From Limnobacter sp. 130 (GTDB lineage Bacteria; Pseudomonadota; Gammaproteobacteria; Burkholderiales; Burkholderiaceae_B), in contig NZ_LR732330.1 in the NCBI RefSeq assembly GCF_902506325.1, positions 1-64,000 on the forward strand: a stretch of DNA of 64,000 nt. The letters run 5' to 3'. The position numbers were made by a program, and so were the translations under genes. Below the pieces are notes generated by a model that ran no database searches, was not told where the DNA came from, and worked only from the letters and a program-made list of their open reading frames with translations. Below, piece after piece: positions 7,065 through 15,321 of this stretch; positions within the stretch are counted from its first letter, which is position 1; each line of letters opens with the position of its first letter.

Positions 7065-7418
7065 CTAAGCGTGTGCGCGTTTCCGACTGATGTCGATCTT
7101 GTGGTTAAGCCATGACAAGGAGAATTCGAATGTCTGGCACCTGTCATTACTGTTATCTCGAAGGCGGCTAACTCTTGGGAGCACATTGAACGATTTTTCT
7201 GGAATGCCACATAGTTCAGTATTGAAAATTCTGAGATAGACATATCCCTGAGTAATCTCAGCGGTTATAGGGTTACTAGTAAAAATCAAAATCCTCTCCT
7301 TGTATTTTTGGCTAATGATCGAATAAGGTAACGGGGAAGTTGAGAGGTCGTAAACGATTGGAAGAAATAAAATAATCCACAACGGATTTATATTCTTTGT
7401 GTCCGCGGGGCGATTCAT
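7065..7418 (-). CDS. Hypothetical protein with N-terminal hydrophobic segment
   Basis: A possible ~117-residue protein from ATG 7418 (TTG 7427 is an alternative). A hydrophobic stretch near the N-terminus (PLWIILFLPIVYDL) may anchor it in the membrane; the rest is mixed and ends in basic residues. Its stop codon sits in the ribosome-binding region of the downstream HTH gene, consistent with coupled translation. The ribosome-binding site is weak and the codon use is AT-rich. No family recognised, and it could be a chance frame. Confidence 0.35.
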   Translation of the reverse strand: MNRPADTKNINPLWIILFLPIVYDLSTSPLPYSIISQKYKERILIFTSNPITAEITQGYVYLRIFNTELCGIPEKSFNVLPRVSRLRDNSNDRCQTFEFSLSWLNHKIDISRKRAHA

Positions 7419-7559
7419 TCTGCTCAATAAGTTGGGCTTTTTTTTGTTGTCACCGGATGCTTGTCACGGTGTTGCGCAAAGTTGACGCTTGTTTATTATT
7501 TGTCGAAGGCTTTAATTGAAAAGCGTTCATTGGCCTCTGAAGTCAACGGGAAATTGTCT

Positions 7560-7982
7560 ATGAAAGATAAAGGATTTAGATCGCTCCATTGGTCATTCTA
7601 TTCAGCCTTGTCTGGGGTTTCATTTGTAGGCCTTATGACTTCCGCTCAACTCCACGACAGAATAGGTCCGTCTTGGCTATATGATCCTTTATTGGCACTT
7701 TTTGGCATGTCGACTGTGATCATGGCGACCTTTGCGATTGTTCACCTGATGATTCTTGAAAGAGAAGATGAAGATGTTTATTTGAAACTTAAAGCTCGAT
7801 TGCAATCGAGACATGCGGGTTTGATTACTGGTGTTGGTCTATTGATCTTCGGATCTTCATTTCTCCTGATGGTCTTGGCACTAAGCGTCCAAGCCTTTTT
7901 GATCGTGGTTCTCACATTAATCGTTATGCGCTACTGTGTAGCCAGATTTTTTAGTGCCCATGATGATGACTTTCTTGGATGA
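7560..7982 (+). CDS. Four-helix membrane protein of unknown function
   Basis: From ATG 7560, preceded by GGGAA, the product has 140 residues and four hydrophobic segments (around FYSALSGVSFVGLM, LLALFGMSTVIMATF, GVGLLIFGSSFLLMVLAL and FLIVVLTLIVMRYCV) separated by short charged loops. It is therefore an inner-membrane protein. The frame is open upstream to TTG 7461, but that part lacks a ribosome-binding site. No family recognised. Its AT-rich codon use resembles its left neighbours rather than the chromosome to the right. Confidence 0.55.
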   Translation: MKDKGFRSLHWSFYSALSGVSFVGLMTSAQLHDRIGPSWLYDPLLALFGMSTVIMATFAIVHLMILEREDEDVYLKLKARLQSRHAGLITGVGLLIFGSSFLLMVLALSVQAFLIVVLTLIVMRYCVARFFSAHDDDFLG

Positions 7983-8006
7983 GTTGGGATACTTCAGTCA
8001 CGCCGG

Positions 8007-8020
8007 ACTTGGTACCAAGT
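8007..8020. repeat. 14-bp perfect palindrome ACTTGGTACCAAGT
   Basis: A perfect palindrome 24 bases after the membrane protein gene; ATACTT occurs again 12 bases to its left (7990-7995), inverted relative to AAGTAT at 8017-8022. It lies in the gene-free strip between the foreign segment and the chromosomal genes (7983-8212), which otherwise holds only the terminator at 8151. It could be an attachment-type or operator sequence; no matching copy was seen elsewhere in the window. Confidence 0.4.
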
Positions 8021-8150
8021 ATAGATTGATCTTGATCGCTCGCTGCTAAGAAATCTGCTAATATGAAACTGAAATTATCCGGTAAGTTATTGAAAATAAG
8101 AGACAATAATTTGGGGTTAAGTGAATCCCTCCTTCTCCGCCAAAAAACAG

Positions 8151-8172
8151 AAAGCCCCGTAAGGGGCTTTTT
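8151..8172. terminator. Bidirectional intrinsic terminator
   Basis: AAAGCCCC and GGGGCTTT (8151-8158 and 8163-8170) form an 8-bp stem with loop GTAA. T runs follow on the plus strand (CTTTTTG) and on the minus strand (CTGTTTTTTGG). It ends the minus-strand choice-of-anchor-I gene and insulates it from the accessory region. Confidence 0.85.
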
Positions 8173-8212
8173 GTTGACTCTCGGCACGCAGGAGTGGCGT
8201 TGGGTGAGAAGC

Positions 8213-10087
8213 TTAGAAGCTCAAATTTACCCTCATCACCGCAGTGCTACCACTCACCTCATTGCCAACCACCAACAAGGGTTCACCTGTTGGGGAATCC
8301 TTGGCTGGAATGAATACCAGTCCCTCTGGTCCCAGGTCGCCCACTGTTGGCAGCACCGCGGGGTCTGCGGGATTGTTGGTCCAGTCGTCGCGGGTGTTGT
8401 AATAGTCCACGCGCACGGGTGCCGAAGGATCGGTTACGTCATAAACCAGAATTCCGCCGATGCGTTCAAGACCAATGAACGCAAAAGTCTTGTCGCCGAT
8501 CTTGCCTACAGCTACACCTTCGGGCTCAGGGCCTTTGGCGTCGCTTCGGCTGTCCAGTGCGTTGCCTTCGTCATGGCCTGAATTGAAAAAGTCTTTGCAA
8601 TTCAGGTTGCGGGTACTGCCCACTTTACAATCATCGCTGGCCAGGAAGCGTTCAATTTCAGAGCCTGAGTCGAATACGAGTACACCTTCTTCATTGAAAA
8701 TCGAGAATGAACGCGCACCGAATGAATACAGTTTGTCGTACATCAGGCGATCGCCTGCAGGGTCTTCTACACCCGTGCTGTTAAATAGAATAGGCGCGCC
8801 ATTGGCATCAGTGCGATAGCCCATGGTCCACGTTACGTTCAAGCGACCGAGTTGATCATCTGCTCGGCAGCCGTTCGGGTTTCCTGCTACGGCACCACAG
8901 TATCCAAACACCGTTGGGTTAAGCAAGCCGCCATTGGCCAAGTCGTCGAGTTGAGCTGGCAAGTCGTCATTCAATCGACCAGCCCAACCATTTCGGTTCA
9001 CCAGGTGTTTCACCCGGAATTCTTCAACAAAGCCTTTGCTTGCATCACCGGCGAAGTAAGCTGGGTTGTCCTCACCCCAGGTGCGCGCATCGCCTTCGTT
9101 GGCTGTTATCAAATAGGTATTGCCGTCTGCAGCCGTGTAAGAGGCCATGGCATCGGGTAGGTACAAGCCAATCACACCTGCCCAGTTGCGAATGTTGATC
9201 GTGTCACCATCGGAGTCAGAGGCATCAAATTCATTTCCAACGGCACCGTGATCTTTTTCGCCCAAAGGGAATACGTTAGTCACGGTTGCTGTCGCAATGT
9301 CGATTTTTGCAATTGCATTGTTTTCTTGAAGGGTCACGAATGCCGTGGTGCCGTCAGCGGATACAGTGATGTATTCAGGTTCGAAATCTTGTGAGGCCGA
9401 AGCTCCAGGCCCATAGATTCGAATGCCTTGGGCACGCAAACTGGCCTCTTGCCCTGTGAATGCGCTAAAGCTGGCGGTTCGCACGATCGGGGCACGTGGG
9501 TCACGCACGTCAATTACGCTGATACTGCCTTCCGGGTCAATTTGGTAGTCGTCACTGGGTTCGCCCTCGTTGGCCGTGAGTACCGTATTACCGTCGGGTG
9601 TGAAGGTGATCATGTCGGGTTGCGCACCCACAGTGCGTGCGCTTAGCAACGTCAAATCACTGGCGCGATACAAAGCCATGCGACCCAGATTGGTTTTGAT
9701 CGGTGCTTCAATGGCCACAGCCACAATTCCATTCGCGACTGCGACGCTGTTGACTACCGAGCCTGCAAGTACATCGTTGGTGTCTAGCGTGTTGATCAAC
9801 GTGGGGTTTTCAGGATCAGACAAATCAAATACATCCACAGCACCTGCCAAAGCGTTGACCATAAACAGGCGTTTACTGGCTGGGTCATATGCTGGAATTT
9901 CAGCTGCGCTCTCATCGAACTGGTTGGTGGAAAATCCACCAATCTTTTCCAGAGTCACGCTGGCTGGCGTTACCTCGGAAGGAGTTGTGGTGTTGTTGGC
10001 CGAGCTTTCGCCATTACCGCCACATGCAGCGAGGGTAGCTGCTGCAATCACACTGAGTGTGAATAATTGAATTTTGGTCTTGTTCAT
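8213..10087 (-). CDS. Choice-of-anchor I family lipoprotein (beta-propeller)
   Basis: A 624-residue lipoprotein: the signal peptide ends LAAC (Cys near 22), followed by a Ser/Thr/Asn-rich linker. The body resembles the choice-of-anchor I family, beta-propeller proteins often annotated as phytase-like or alkaline-phosphatase-like. Repeated strands carry the signatures VDVFDLSDPENP, GSISVIDVRDPRAP, NAIAKIDIAT and GGILVYDVTDPSAP, and the segment TANEGE(P/A) recurs (about 172 and 332). GPEPEGVAVG and LGPEGLVF near the C-terminus are typical of the family. Acidic loops (FDASDSDGDT) could bind calcium. It should sit on a membrane facing the periplasm or outside. A strong hairpin lies directly before its start codon and no Shine-Dalgarno is evident, suggesting translational or attenuation control. 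Confidence 0.8.
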   Translation of the reverse strand: MNKTKIQLFTLSVIAAATLAACGGNGESSANNTTTPSEVTPASVTLEKIGGFSTNQFDESAAEIPAYDPASKRLFMVNALAGAVDVFDLSDPENPTLINTLDTNDVLAGSVVNSVAVANGIVAVAIEAPIKTNLGRMALYRASDLTLLSARTVGAQPDMITFTPDGNTVLTANEGEPSDDYQIDPEGSISVIDVRDPRAPIVRTASFSAFTGQEASLRAQGIRIYGPGASASQDFEPEYITVSADGTTAFVTLQENNAIAKIDIATATVTNVFPLGEKDHGAVGNEFDASDSDGDTINIRNWAGVIGLYLPDAMASYTAADGNTYLITANEGDARTWGEDNPAYFAGDASKGFVEEFRVKHLVNRNGWAGRLNDDLPAQLDDLANGGLLNPTVFGYCGAVAGNPNGCRADDQLGRLNVTWTMGYRTDANGAPILFNSTGVEDPAGDRLMYDKLYSFGARSFSIFNEEGVLVFDSGSEIERFLASDDCKVGSTRNLNCKDFFNSGHDEGNALDSRSDAKGPEPEGVAVGKIGDKTFAFIGLERIGGILVYDVTDPSAPVRVDYYNTRDDWTNNPADPAVLPTVGDLGPEGLVFIPAKDSPTGEPLLVVGNEVSGSTAVMRVNLSF

Positions 10088-10090
10088 GAA

Positions 10091-10127
10091 AATAGGCTCG
10101 TATCGCTATAAAACGATCGAGCCTATT
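10091..10127 (-). promoter_or_regulatory. Hairpin abutting a start codon, possible attenuator
   Basis: AATAGGCTCG (10091-10100) and CGAGCCTATT (10118-10127) pair perfectly, extended by ATCG/CGAT across one bulged base, giving a ~14-bp stem with an 8-base loop. On the minus strand it ends four bases before the ATG of the choice-of-anchor-I gene and lies 45 bases after the stop of the retention-module gene. It may terminate the upstream transcript or hide the initiation region. Confidence 0.55.
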
Positions 10128-10172
10128 GTTCAAAGATGAAATCTTGATGACAAATATTAAGTGCGATGCGTA

Positions 10173-11477
10173 TTAGCTTGGCAATCCATCGGTTGGCAAT
10201 CCGGGTAAACCGCCCAATTCGCCACCCAGTGCATCGGCACCGGATGAAATACCACTGCTGAGCGTGCCCAACAAATCGCCTTCGGGAACTTCTGGCAAAC
10301 CAGAACCGCCACCGCCTTCCAAGGCATTTTGAAGGGTATCGGCGCCACCCAGAATGCCATCGACCAAGTCTGCCAGGCCACTTTCAACTTCGGCGGGCAG
10401 GGCGGGGCTGGAGTCTCCCAAACCGTCGACATTCGGAACTTCGGTTGTCACTTGGCTCAACACGCCATCCAGTACGTTGTCGATTTCAACGGCAGCATCC
10501 CTCAAACCCTGTAGCAATTGATCGTAGGGCTCGACCTGTTCGCTGATGGGTTGGGTAATACCATCTGCCAAATCCACCACGCTGGTGACCAGTCCACCAT
10601 CGGCAGGATCAACATTGGGCAAGGCAGAAATCAGGGTGTCCAGTCCAAGATCAGTGTTCACAGCATCAAGTAGAGGGCTGGTAATCGGGCTCAGGGGTTC
10701 ACCCAAGGGTGTTTCATTCGCGCCCTCGACCAATTGTTGTACCAGGTCGGCTTGCGGTGTGCCTTCGCCCGTGGTGGCCACCAAGGCATCGTGCACGTTT
10801 TCCAACACGCCCAGGCCTGTTTGTTCCACAGCAACAGCAACGTTGTCAGGGGTGGTTTCAGGGTTGCTCTGGCTGTTTTGCACTGCATCCTGAATGGGCT
10901 GCAAAATGCTTTGTTCCAGGTTTTCCTGGGTCAGGTTTTCATTGGCAAATTCTTCAAGGCTTTGAGGGCTGTCTTGTGAGGAAAATTCGCCAGCACCCAC
11001 ACCGGCATTGTTGATGTTGCTGTCGCTGCCGGAGCCACTGCCAGAGTCCCCAGAACCACCTGCCAAAAACGCACCAGCCGCCACGGCGCCTGCACCAGCT
11101 ACGCCACCACTGCCTGCGCCTAACAGGCCAGCACCAAACAAGCCGGCAACAGCCCCGCCTTCGGCAGCAGCAGAGTTCTCAGCCAGTTCTGTGGTGAATT
11201 CAAAACATTCACCGTCTTCCAGCACAACGATTTGCTGCTGGCCGTTGGGGCCTGGTTGTTCGCCCAATGTCAGCTTGCCGTTGGCGGTCATCACCCCGGC
11301 AGCGGGAATTTGACCGTCAGAACCGGGGAACTCCAGTGCCATACGCCCGTTAGCACCGGTGATTACTTCATCACCGGGTAGCAGGTAGTCACCAGCTTTC
11401 ACGGCCACTGCTTCACCGTTGCGGTTCACGTTCACTTCGCCTTCTATGTTCTTGATCAATGCTTGGGGTGCGGCCAT
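10173..11477 (-). CDS. Retention-module-containing secreted protein, short form
   Basis: A 434-residue protein whose first ~100 residues match the N-terminal retention module of large type-I-secreted adhesins (LapA type): ALIKNIEGEVNVNRNGEAV, then GDYLLPGDEVITGANGRM. In such proteins this module plugs the outer-membrane TolC-like channel until cleaved by a LapG-type protease. Here a Gly/Ala-rich segment with GSGSGSDS (about 120-155) follows, then ~270 acidic, Leu/Asp/Gly-rich residues. No RTX nonapeptides or bacterial Ig repeats are seen, and LapA-like proteins are usually thousands of residues. It is either a reduced adhesin or a different secreted protein using the module. The start ATG 11477 has AAGGAGC upstream. 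The secretion system is not in this window. Confidence 0.7.
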   Translation of the reverse strand: MAAPQALIKNIEGEVNVNRNGEAVAVKAGDYLLPGDEVITGANGRMALEFPGSDGQIPAAGVMTANGKLTLGEQPGPNGQQQIVVLEDGECFEFTTELAENSAAAEGGAVAGLFGAGLLGAGSGGVAGAGAVAAGAFLAGGSGDSGSGSGSDSNINNAGVGAGEFSSQDSPQSLEEFANENLTQENLEQSILQPIQDAVQNSQSNPETTPDNVAVAVEQTGLGVLENVHDALVATTGEGTPQADLVQQLVEGANETPLGEPLSPITSPLLDAVNTDLGLDTLISALPNVDPADGGLVTSVVDLADGITQPISEQVEPYDQLLQGLRDAAVEIDNVLDGVLSQVTTEVPNVDGLGDSSPALPAEVESGLADLVDGILGGADTLQNALEGGGGSGLPEVPEGDLLGTLSSGISSGADALGGELGGLPGLPTDGLPS

Positions 11478-11552
11478 GGGTTTGCTCCTTGTTTGTTTGA
11501 TTGGTATTTAACACACCTGTCAATTTTGCAAGTAGCGCAATTTTTTAATCCT

Positions 11553-11624
11553 CCAATTAGGGGGAGGGTTCTACCCTCTATTGGTGAATTTATAATTGAC
11601 AATGTTCGTTGTCAGATATACATT
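11553..11624 (+). promoter_or_regulatory. Promoter with overlapping inverted repeats for the monooxygenase operon
   Basis: TTGACA (11596-11601) and TACATT (11619-11624) have the ideal 17-base spacing of a sigma-70 promoter. The palindrome TGACAA-TGTTCG-TTGTCA (11597-11614) overlaps the -35 box and would suit a repressor. Just upstream, GAGGGT-TCT-ACCCTC (11564-11578), flanked by CCAAT and ATTGG (11553-11584), forms a second inverted repeat. The start codon follows 37 bases after the -10 box. Confidence 0.6.
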
Positions 11625-11660
11625 CACGGAAGCAAAATTTTTCTGACAGAGGTCTTTGGC

Positions 11661-13187
11661 ATGAGTGAATACACAGTCGTAATTATTGGCAGTGGCTTTG
11701 GTGGCCAGTGTGCAGCAATCAATTTGAAAAAGCGTGGCATTGAAGATTTCATCATGCTGGAGCGCCGCGACTTTATGGGCGGCACCTGGTGTCAGAACTC
11801 ATATCCCGGCGCCGCGGTCGATGTTCAATCGCTGCTGTATTCCATCGAAAGCGAACCGTATGACTGGAGTCAAATGTTTGCAGAAGGGGAGGAGCTTCAG
11901 CAATACACCGAGCATGTAATTACCAAGCACGGTCTGCGTGAGAAAACCCGAACCAACAGCAATGTACAGCGCACCGAGTGGCACGAGAACGAGCAGCGCT
12001 GGCGTGTGTACCTGCAGGGTGGCGATGTACTCAAGGCGCAGTTTGTGATCAATGCATCTGGCCCGCTGAGTACGCCTGTGATTCCAAATTTCAAAGGTCG
12101 CGACACATTCAAGGGAAAAACCTTTCACACCAATGCCTGGGATCAAAATTACGACCACACTGGCAAACGCGTTGCCATTATTGGAAGTGGCGCCAGTGCT
12201 GCGCAGGTTATTCCGGCGATTGCACCCGAAGTGGGCCAGTTGCATGTGTTTCAGCGCTCGCCTCACTGGGTGTTGCCCCGCGCTGACAGGGTTTTCAAGC
12301 CCTGGCAACGTGCCTTGTTGAAAGTGGAGCCAATTAGAAAACTGGCGCGTGCTGCGATTTATTGGGGTTTGGAAAGCCGTGTAATTGCCTTTAAGTACTC
12401 CGACTTTGCCTTGAAACACATTGCGCAGCGTGAGGCTTTGCACCACATCAAAAAGCAGGTCAAAGACCCGGAATTGCGCAAAAAAGTGACGCCCGATTTC
12501 ACCATAGGTTGCAAGCGGATTATTTTGAGCAACACGCTTTACCCGGCTTACTGCCGCCCCAACGTGAACCTGCACGACAAAACCGATGGAATTGCGGAAA
12601 TCAATGAAACCGGTATCAAAACGCTGAGTGGTGCGCAAATTGACCTGGACTGCATTGTGTATTCCACGGGCTATGACGCCACCGACGGCGTTATTTCCTA
12701 CCCAGTGGTGGGCAAGGGTGGCACCCAACTGGCTGATGTGTGGAATGAATTTCCGCGCGCTTACCTGGGAACTACTGTGCCGCAGTTTCCGAACCTGTTT
12801 ATCGTGACCGGCCCAAACACCGGTATTGGGCATACCAGCGCGATTTTCGTGATTGAAGCGCAGATGCATTACATCATGCGTGCCATTGCGGAGGTGAAGA
12901 CCAAAAAAGCCGTGGCCATCGAGGTAAAGCCCCAGGCTGAAGAACGTTACACCACCCATATTCACAGCGAAATGGAAAAAACCGTGTGGAAGCGCGGCGG
13001 TTGTACCAGTTGGTACAAAAGCAAAAGCGGCCATGTGGTGGCCATGTTTCCGGGCTTTAGTTACACCTACCTGCGAATGGCCAGGAATTTCAAGATGAAC
13101 GACCACGTGTTGCAGGCTCCTTTGCCACAGCAAAAGCCGCAGCACTTCAATGAATCCGAATTGAGCACTGAAGGAGCTGCAGCATGA
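11661..13187 (+). CDS. Baeyer-Villiger-type flavin monooxygenase
   Basis: A 508-residue FAD/NADPH monooxygenase. The N-terminal FAD site is VVIIGSGFGG (residues 6-15). The Baeyer-Villiger fingerprint F-x-G-x-x-x-H-x-x-x-W is present as FKGKTFHTNAW (150-160). The NADPH Rossmann motif IIGSGASA follows at ~173-180. The length fits class-B monooxygenases, which insert oxygen next to a ketone carbonyl to give an ester or lactone, or oxidise S/N atoms. It is cytoplasmic. The start ATG 11661 gives the canonical MSEYTVVIIGSG start, although the frame is open upstream. The SDR gene overlaps its stop by 4 bases (ATGA), so an alcohol-to-ketone-to-ester route is plausible. The substrate is unknown; the arrangement recalls mycobacterial MymA-type clusters, an analogy only. 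Confidence 0.88.
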   Translation: MSEYTVVIIGSGFGGQCAAINLKKRGIEDFIMLERRDFMGGTWCQNSYPGAAVDVQSLLYSIESEPYDWSQMFAEGEELQQYTEHVITKHGLREKTRTNSNVQRTEWHENEQRWRVYLQGGDVLKAQFVINASGPLSTPVIPNFKGRDTFKGKTFHTNAWDQNYDHTGKRVAIIGSGASAAQVIPAIAPEVGQLHVFQRSPHWVLPRADRVFKPWQRALLKVEPIRKLARAAIYWGLESRVIAFKYSDFALKHIAQREALHHIKKQVKDPELRKKVTPDFTIGCKRIILSNTLYPAYCRPNVNLHDKTDGIAEINETGIKTLSGAQIDLDCIVYSTGYDATDGVISYPVVGKGGTQLADVWNEFPRAYLGTTVPQFPNLFIVTGPNTGIGHTSAIFVIEAQMHYIMRAIAEVKTKKAVAIEVKPQAEERYTTHIHSEMEKTVWKRGGCTSWYKSKSGHVVAMFPGFSYTYLRMARNFKMNDHVLQAPLPQQKPQHFNESELSTEGAAA

Positions 13188-14008
13188 AAAATTTCAAAGA
13201 CAAAGTGGTGGTGATCACAGGTGCTGGTTCTGGCATGGGGCGCTCTTATGCGTTGATGTTCGCCAATTTGGGCAGCAAAATTGCATTGTGTGACTACGAT
13301 GAAAAAGGCTTGAAAGAAACTGAAAAACTGGTCATGCAAGCGAGCAATGTGCAGGTGTATGCCGAGACACTAGATGTGTCTGACAAGGCCGGGGTGTACG
13401 CCTTTGCCCAAGCGGTGAAAGCCGCTTTGGGTAATGCGCACGTGATCATCAACAACGCTGGCGTAACCGGTGAAGGTCGCCCGGTGTGGGCTTTGAGTGA
13501 CGACAGTTATGAACGTGTGATGGGCATCAACTTTTGGGGTGTGGTGCATGGTACGCGCGCATTCTTGCCGCAACTGTTGGACAACGGCGAAGGCGCCGTG
13601 GTGAATGTGTCGAGCATTTTTGGTTTGGTGGGTACGCCCAGTAATTCAGATTATTGCGCCAGCAAATTTGCAGTACGCGGCTTTACCGAATCGCTGATGG
13701 TTGAGCTTTCAAACAGCAAGGTGCAGGTGCATTTGGTGCATCCAGGTGGAATTAACACCAACATTGCCAGCAAGCCCGAGCACGAAAAGTTTGCCAAAAA
13801 ATTTCTGACCACACCGCCCGATGAAGTTTGCGAGTACGTGTTGAAGTGCATCAAGAAAAACGAACCCCGCATTGTGTACGGCAACAACGCCGCGCGCGTG
13901 TGGTTGGGTTCACGACTGATACCGTTCAAGCGCATGCGCCACATTCTTTGGCAACAAATGGGACGCACGCTGAACGCGGAAGATTACAAGGGCATACAGA
14001 TCAAGTAA
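13184..14008 (+). CDS. Short-chain dehydrogenase/reductase, monooxygenase partner
   Basis: A 274-residue classical SDR: NAD(P) motif TGAGSGMG (residues ~12-19), NNAG, catalytic Ser in VVNVSSIFG, and Y-C-A-S-K (Tyr-x-x-x-Lys). An acidic CDYDEKG after beta-strand 2 suggests a preference for NAD. The ~25-residue C-terminal extension is basic (GSRLIPFKRMRHILW). It overlaps the monooxygenase gene by 4 bases and is translationally coupled to it, so it probably oxidises the alcohol that becomes the monooxygenase's ketone substrate (inference). Confidence 0.88.
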   Translation: MKNFKDKVVVITGAGSGMGRSYALMFANLGSKIALCDYDEKGLKETEKLVMQASNVQVYAETLDVSDKAGVYAFAQAVKAALGNAHVIINNAGVTGEGRPVWALSDDSYERVMGINFWGVVHGTRAFLPQLLDNGEGAVVNVSSIFGLVGTPSNSDYCASKFAVRGFTESLMVELSNSKVQVHLVHPGGINTNIASKPEHEKFAKKFLTTPPDEVCEYVLKCIKKNEPRIVYGNNAARVWLGSRLIPFKRMRHILWQQMGRTLNAEDYKGIQIK

Positions 14009-14020
14009 GCCTTGCCATGT

Positions 14021-14794
14021 TTACACCACCAGGTAACCGCCATCTACATTGATGCAGGAACCGGTGGTGTAGCTGGAAGCCTCGGAAGCCAAATACAACA
14101 CCGTGCCAGCCATTTCACTGGGCTGTGCAACGCGGTTCATGGGCACATGTTGCAACAACGCACTGCGTATTGCATCGTTGTGCACCAGCGCCGAGGCAAA
14201 CTTCGTGTCGGTAGCGCCGGGCAGCAGTGCATTCACACGCACCTTCATGGGGGCACATTCCTTGGCAAAGGCCTTGGTCATTGAAATGACGGCTGCTTTG
14301 GTGATTGAGTAGATACCTTGGTACAAGCCGGGAATCACGCCGTTGACCGATGCCACATTGATAATGCTGCCGCCGCCGTTCTTGGCCATCAACTTGCAGC
14401 CGTGGCTGCTCATGTAAAAATAGCCCCGAATGTTCACATCGCAGGTTTTTTGAAAGGCCGCCAAATCGGTGTCGTAGATTGGCCCAAAGTGAGGGTTGGT
14501 TGCGCCGTTGTTCACCAGAATATCCAGCTTTCCAAACTTGGCTTCAATTTGTTGGTACAGCGCCTCAATTTGTTCCATCTCGCCCAAATGGCAAGCCATG
14601 GGCACTGCATTCAGCCCATCTGCTTGAAATTGCGCGGCAATTTGTTCGCATGCTTCTTGTTTTCTGCTTGAAATAATCACGGTGGCACCCTTGGAGGCCA
14701 GCAATTCCGCACAGGCCAAGCCTATTCCGCGGGTTGCACCCGTGACCAAAGCCACCTTATCTTGTAAATTGAACAAATCAGTTGTTGTTTTCAC
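14021..14794 (-). CDS. Short-chain dehydrogenase/reductase (FabG-like)
   Basis: A 257-residue SDR with TGATRGIG (about 18-25), NNGA (a variant of NNAG), Ser in INVASVNG and the catalytic Y-S-I-T-K. The end, INVDGGYLVV, is typical of FabG-like reductases. Residues SSRKQE after beta-2 favour NADP(H). It is convergent with the monooxygenase-SDR pair (12-base gap), and its start faces the GGCT-like gene. It may act on 3-oxoacyl or other keto substrates; the specific one cannot be read from the sequence. ATG 14794 follows GGAGAC. Confidence 0.85.
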   Translation of the reverse strand: MKTTTDLFNLQDKVALVTGATRGIGLACAELLASKGATVIISSRKQEACEQIAAQFQADGLNAVPMACHLGEMEQIEALYQQIEAKFGKLDILVNNGATNPHFGPIYDTDLAAFQKTCDVNIRGYFYMSSHGCKLMAKNGGGSIINVASVNGVIPGLYQGIYSITKAAVISMTKAFAKECAPMKVRVNALLPGATDTKFASALVHNDAIRSALLQHVPMNRVAQPSEMAGTVLYLASEASSYTTGSCINVDGGYLVV

Positions 14795-14849
14795 ATCGTC
14801 TCCTTACAGGCATTTTCTAATTGTTTTTCATCTGAAAAGGTAACATCGC

Positions 14850-15299
14850 ATGGGCTCGGAATTTGAGCAAGACGGCAAACATGTTTTTGTATACGGGTCA
14901 TTGATGTATTTGCCCGTGTGGGGGCAAGTGGTGAAGGGTGTTTACCCTTGCTTGAATGCGGTCGCCCAAGGCTACCAACGCCACGCTGTGCCTGGCGAAA
15001 CCTACCCGGCCATGATCGAAAACGCCGACGCGCAAGTGCAAGGTTTGGTGTGGCTCAATTTGCGGCCCGATGATGTGAAGCGTCTGGATGCTTTTGAAGG
15101 CCCCGAGTATGAGCGCCGTGAAATTGAAGTGCTGCTGAACACCAGTGGTGACACCATGAAAGCCGAGGCTTACATTTGGCTAAACGCGTCGGTATTAACA
15201 GCTGAGCTTTGGAGCATAAGCCGTTTTGAAGCCGAAGGCATGCAGGCATTCTTGAATAAACACGTGGGCAACTGGAACAACACCGGGCAAAGAAAGTAA
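14850..15299 (+). CDS. GGCT-like (gamma-glutamylcyclotransferase/AIG2 fold) protein
   Basis: A 149-residue protein with the AIG2/GGCT signature: VFVYGSLM (residues 12-19, the GSL substrate loop), then a strand leading to [15 protein letters not shown], and [16 protein letters not shown] with the conserved Glu in FEGPEY. The fold binds gamma-glutamyl-amine compounds and releases 5-oxoproline or related products. It is cytoplasmic. It lies 22 bases before glpK and may share its transcript. The true substrate is not evident; AIG2-like proteins vary widely. Confidence 0.75.
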   Translation: MGSEFEQDGKHVFVYGSLMYLPVWGQVVKGVYPCLNAVAQGYQRHAVPGETYPAMIENADAQVQGLVWLNLRPDDVKRLDAFEGPEYERREIEVLLNTSGDTMKAEAYIWLNASVLTAELWSISRFEAEGMQAFLNKHVGNWNNTGQRK

Positions 15300-15321
15300 C
15301 AACAAGAAAGGAGACAAACCC

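Noticed and set aside
11799-13145. Long antisense open frame (448 codons)
   Set aside because: Lies wholly inside the monooxygenase gene on the other strand; a product of codon bias with no homology.
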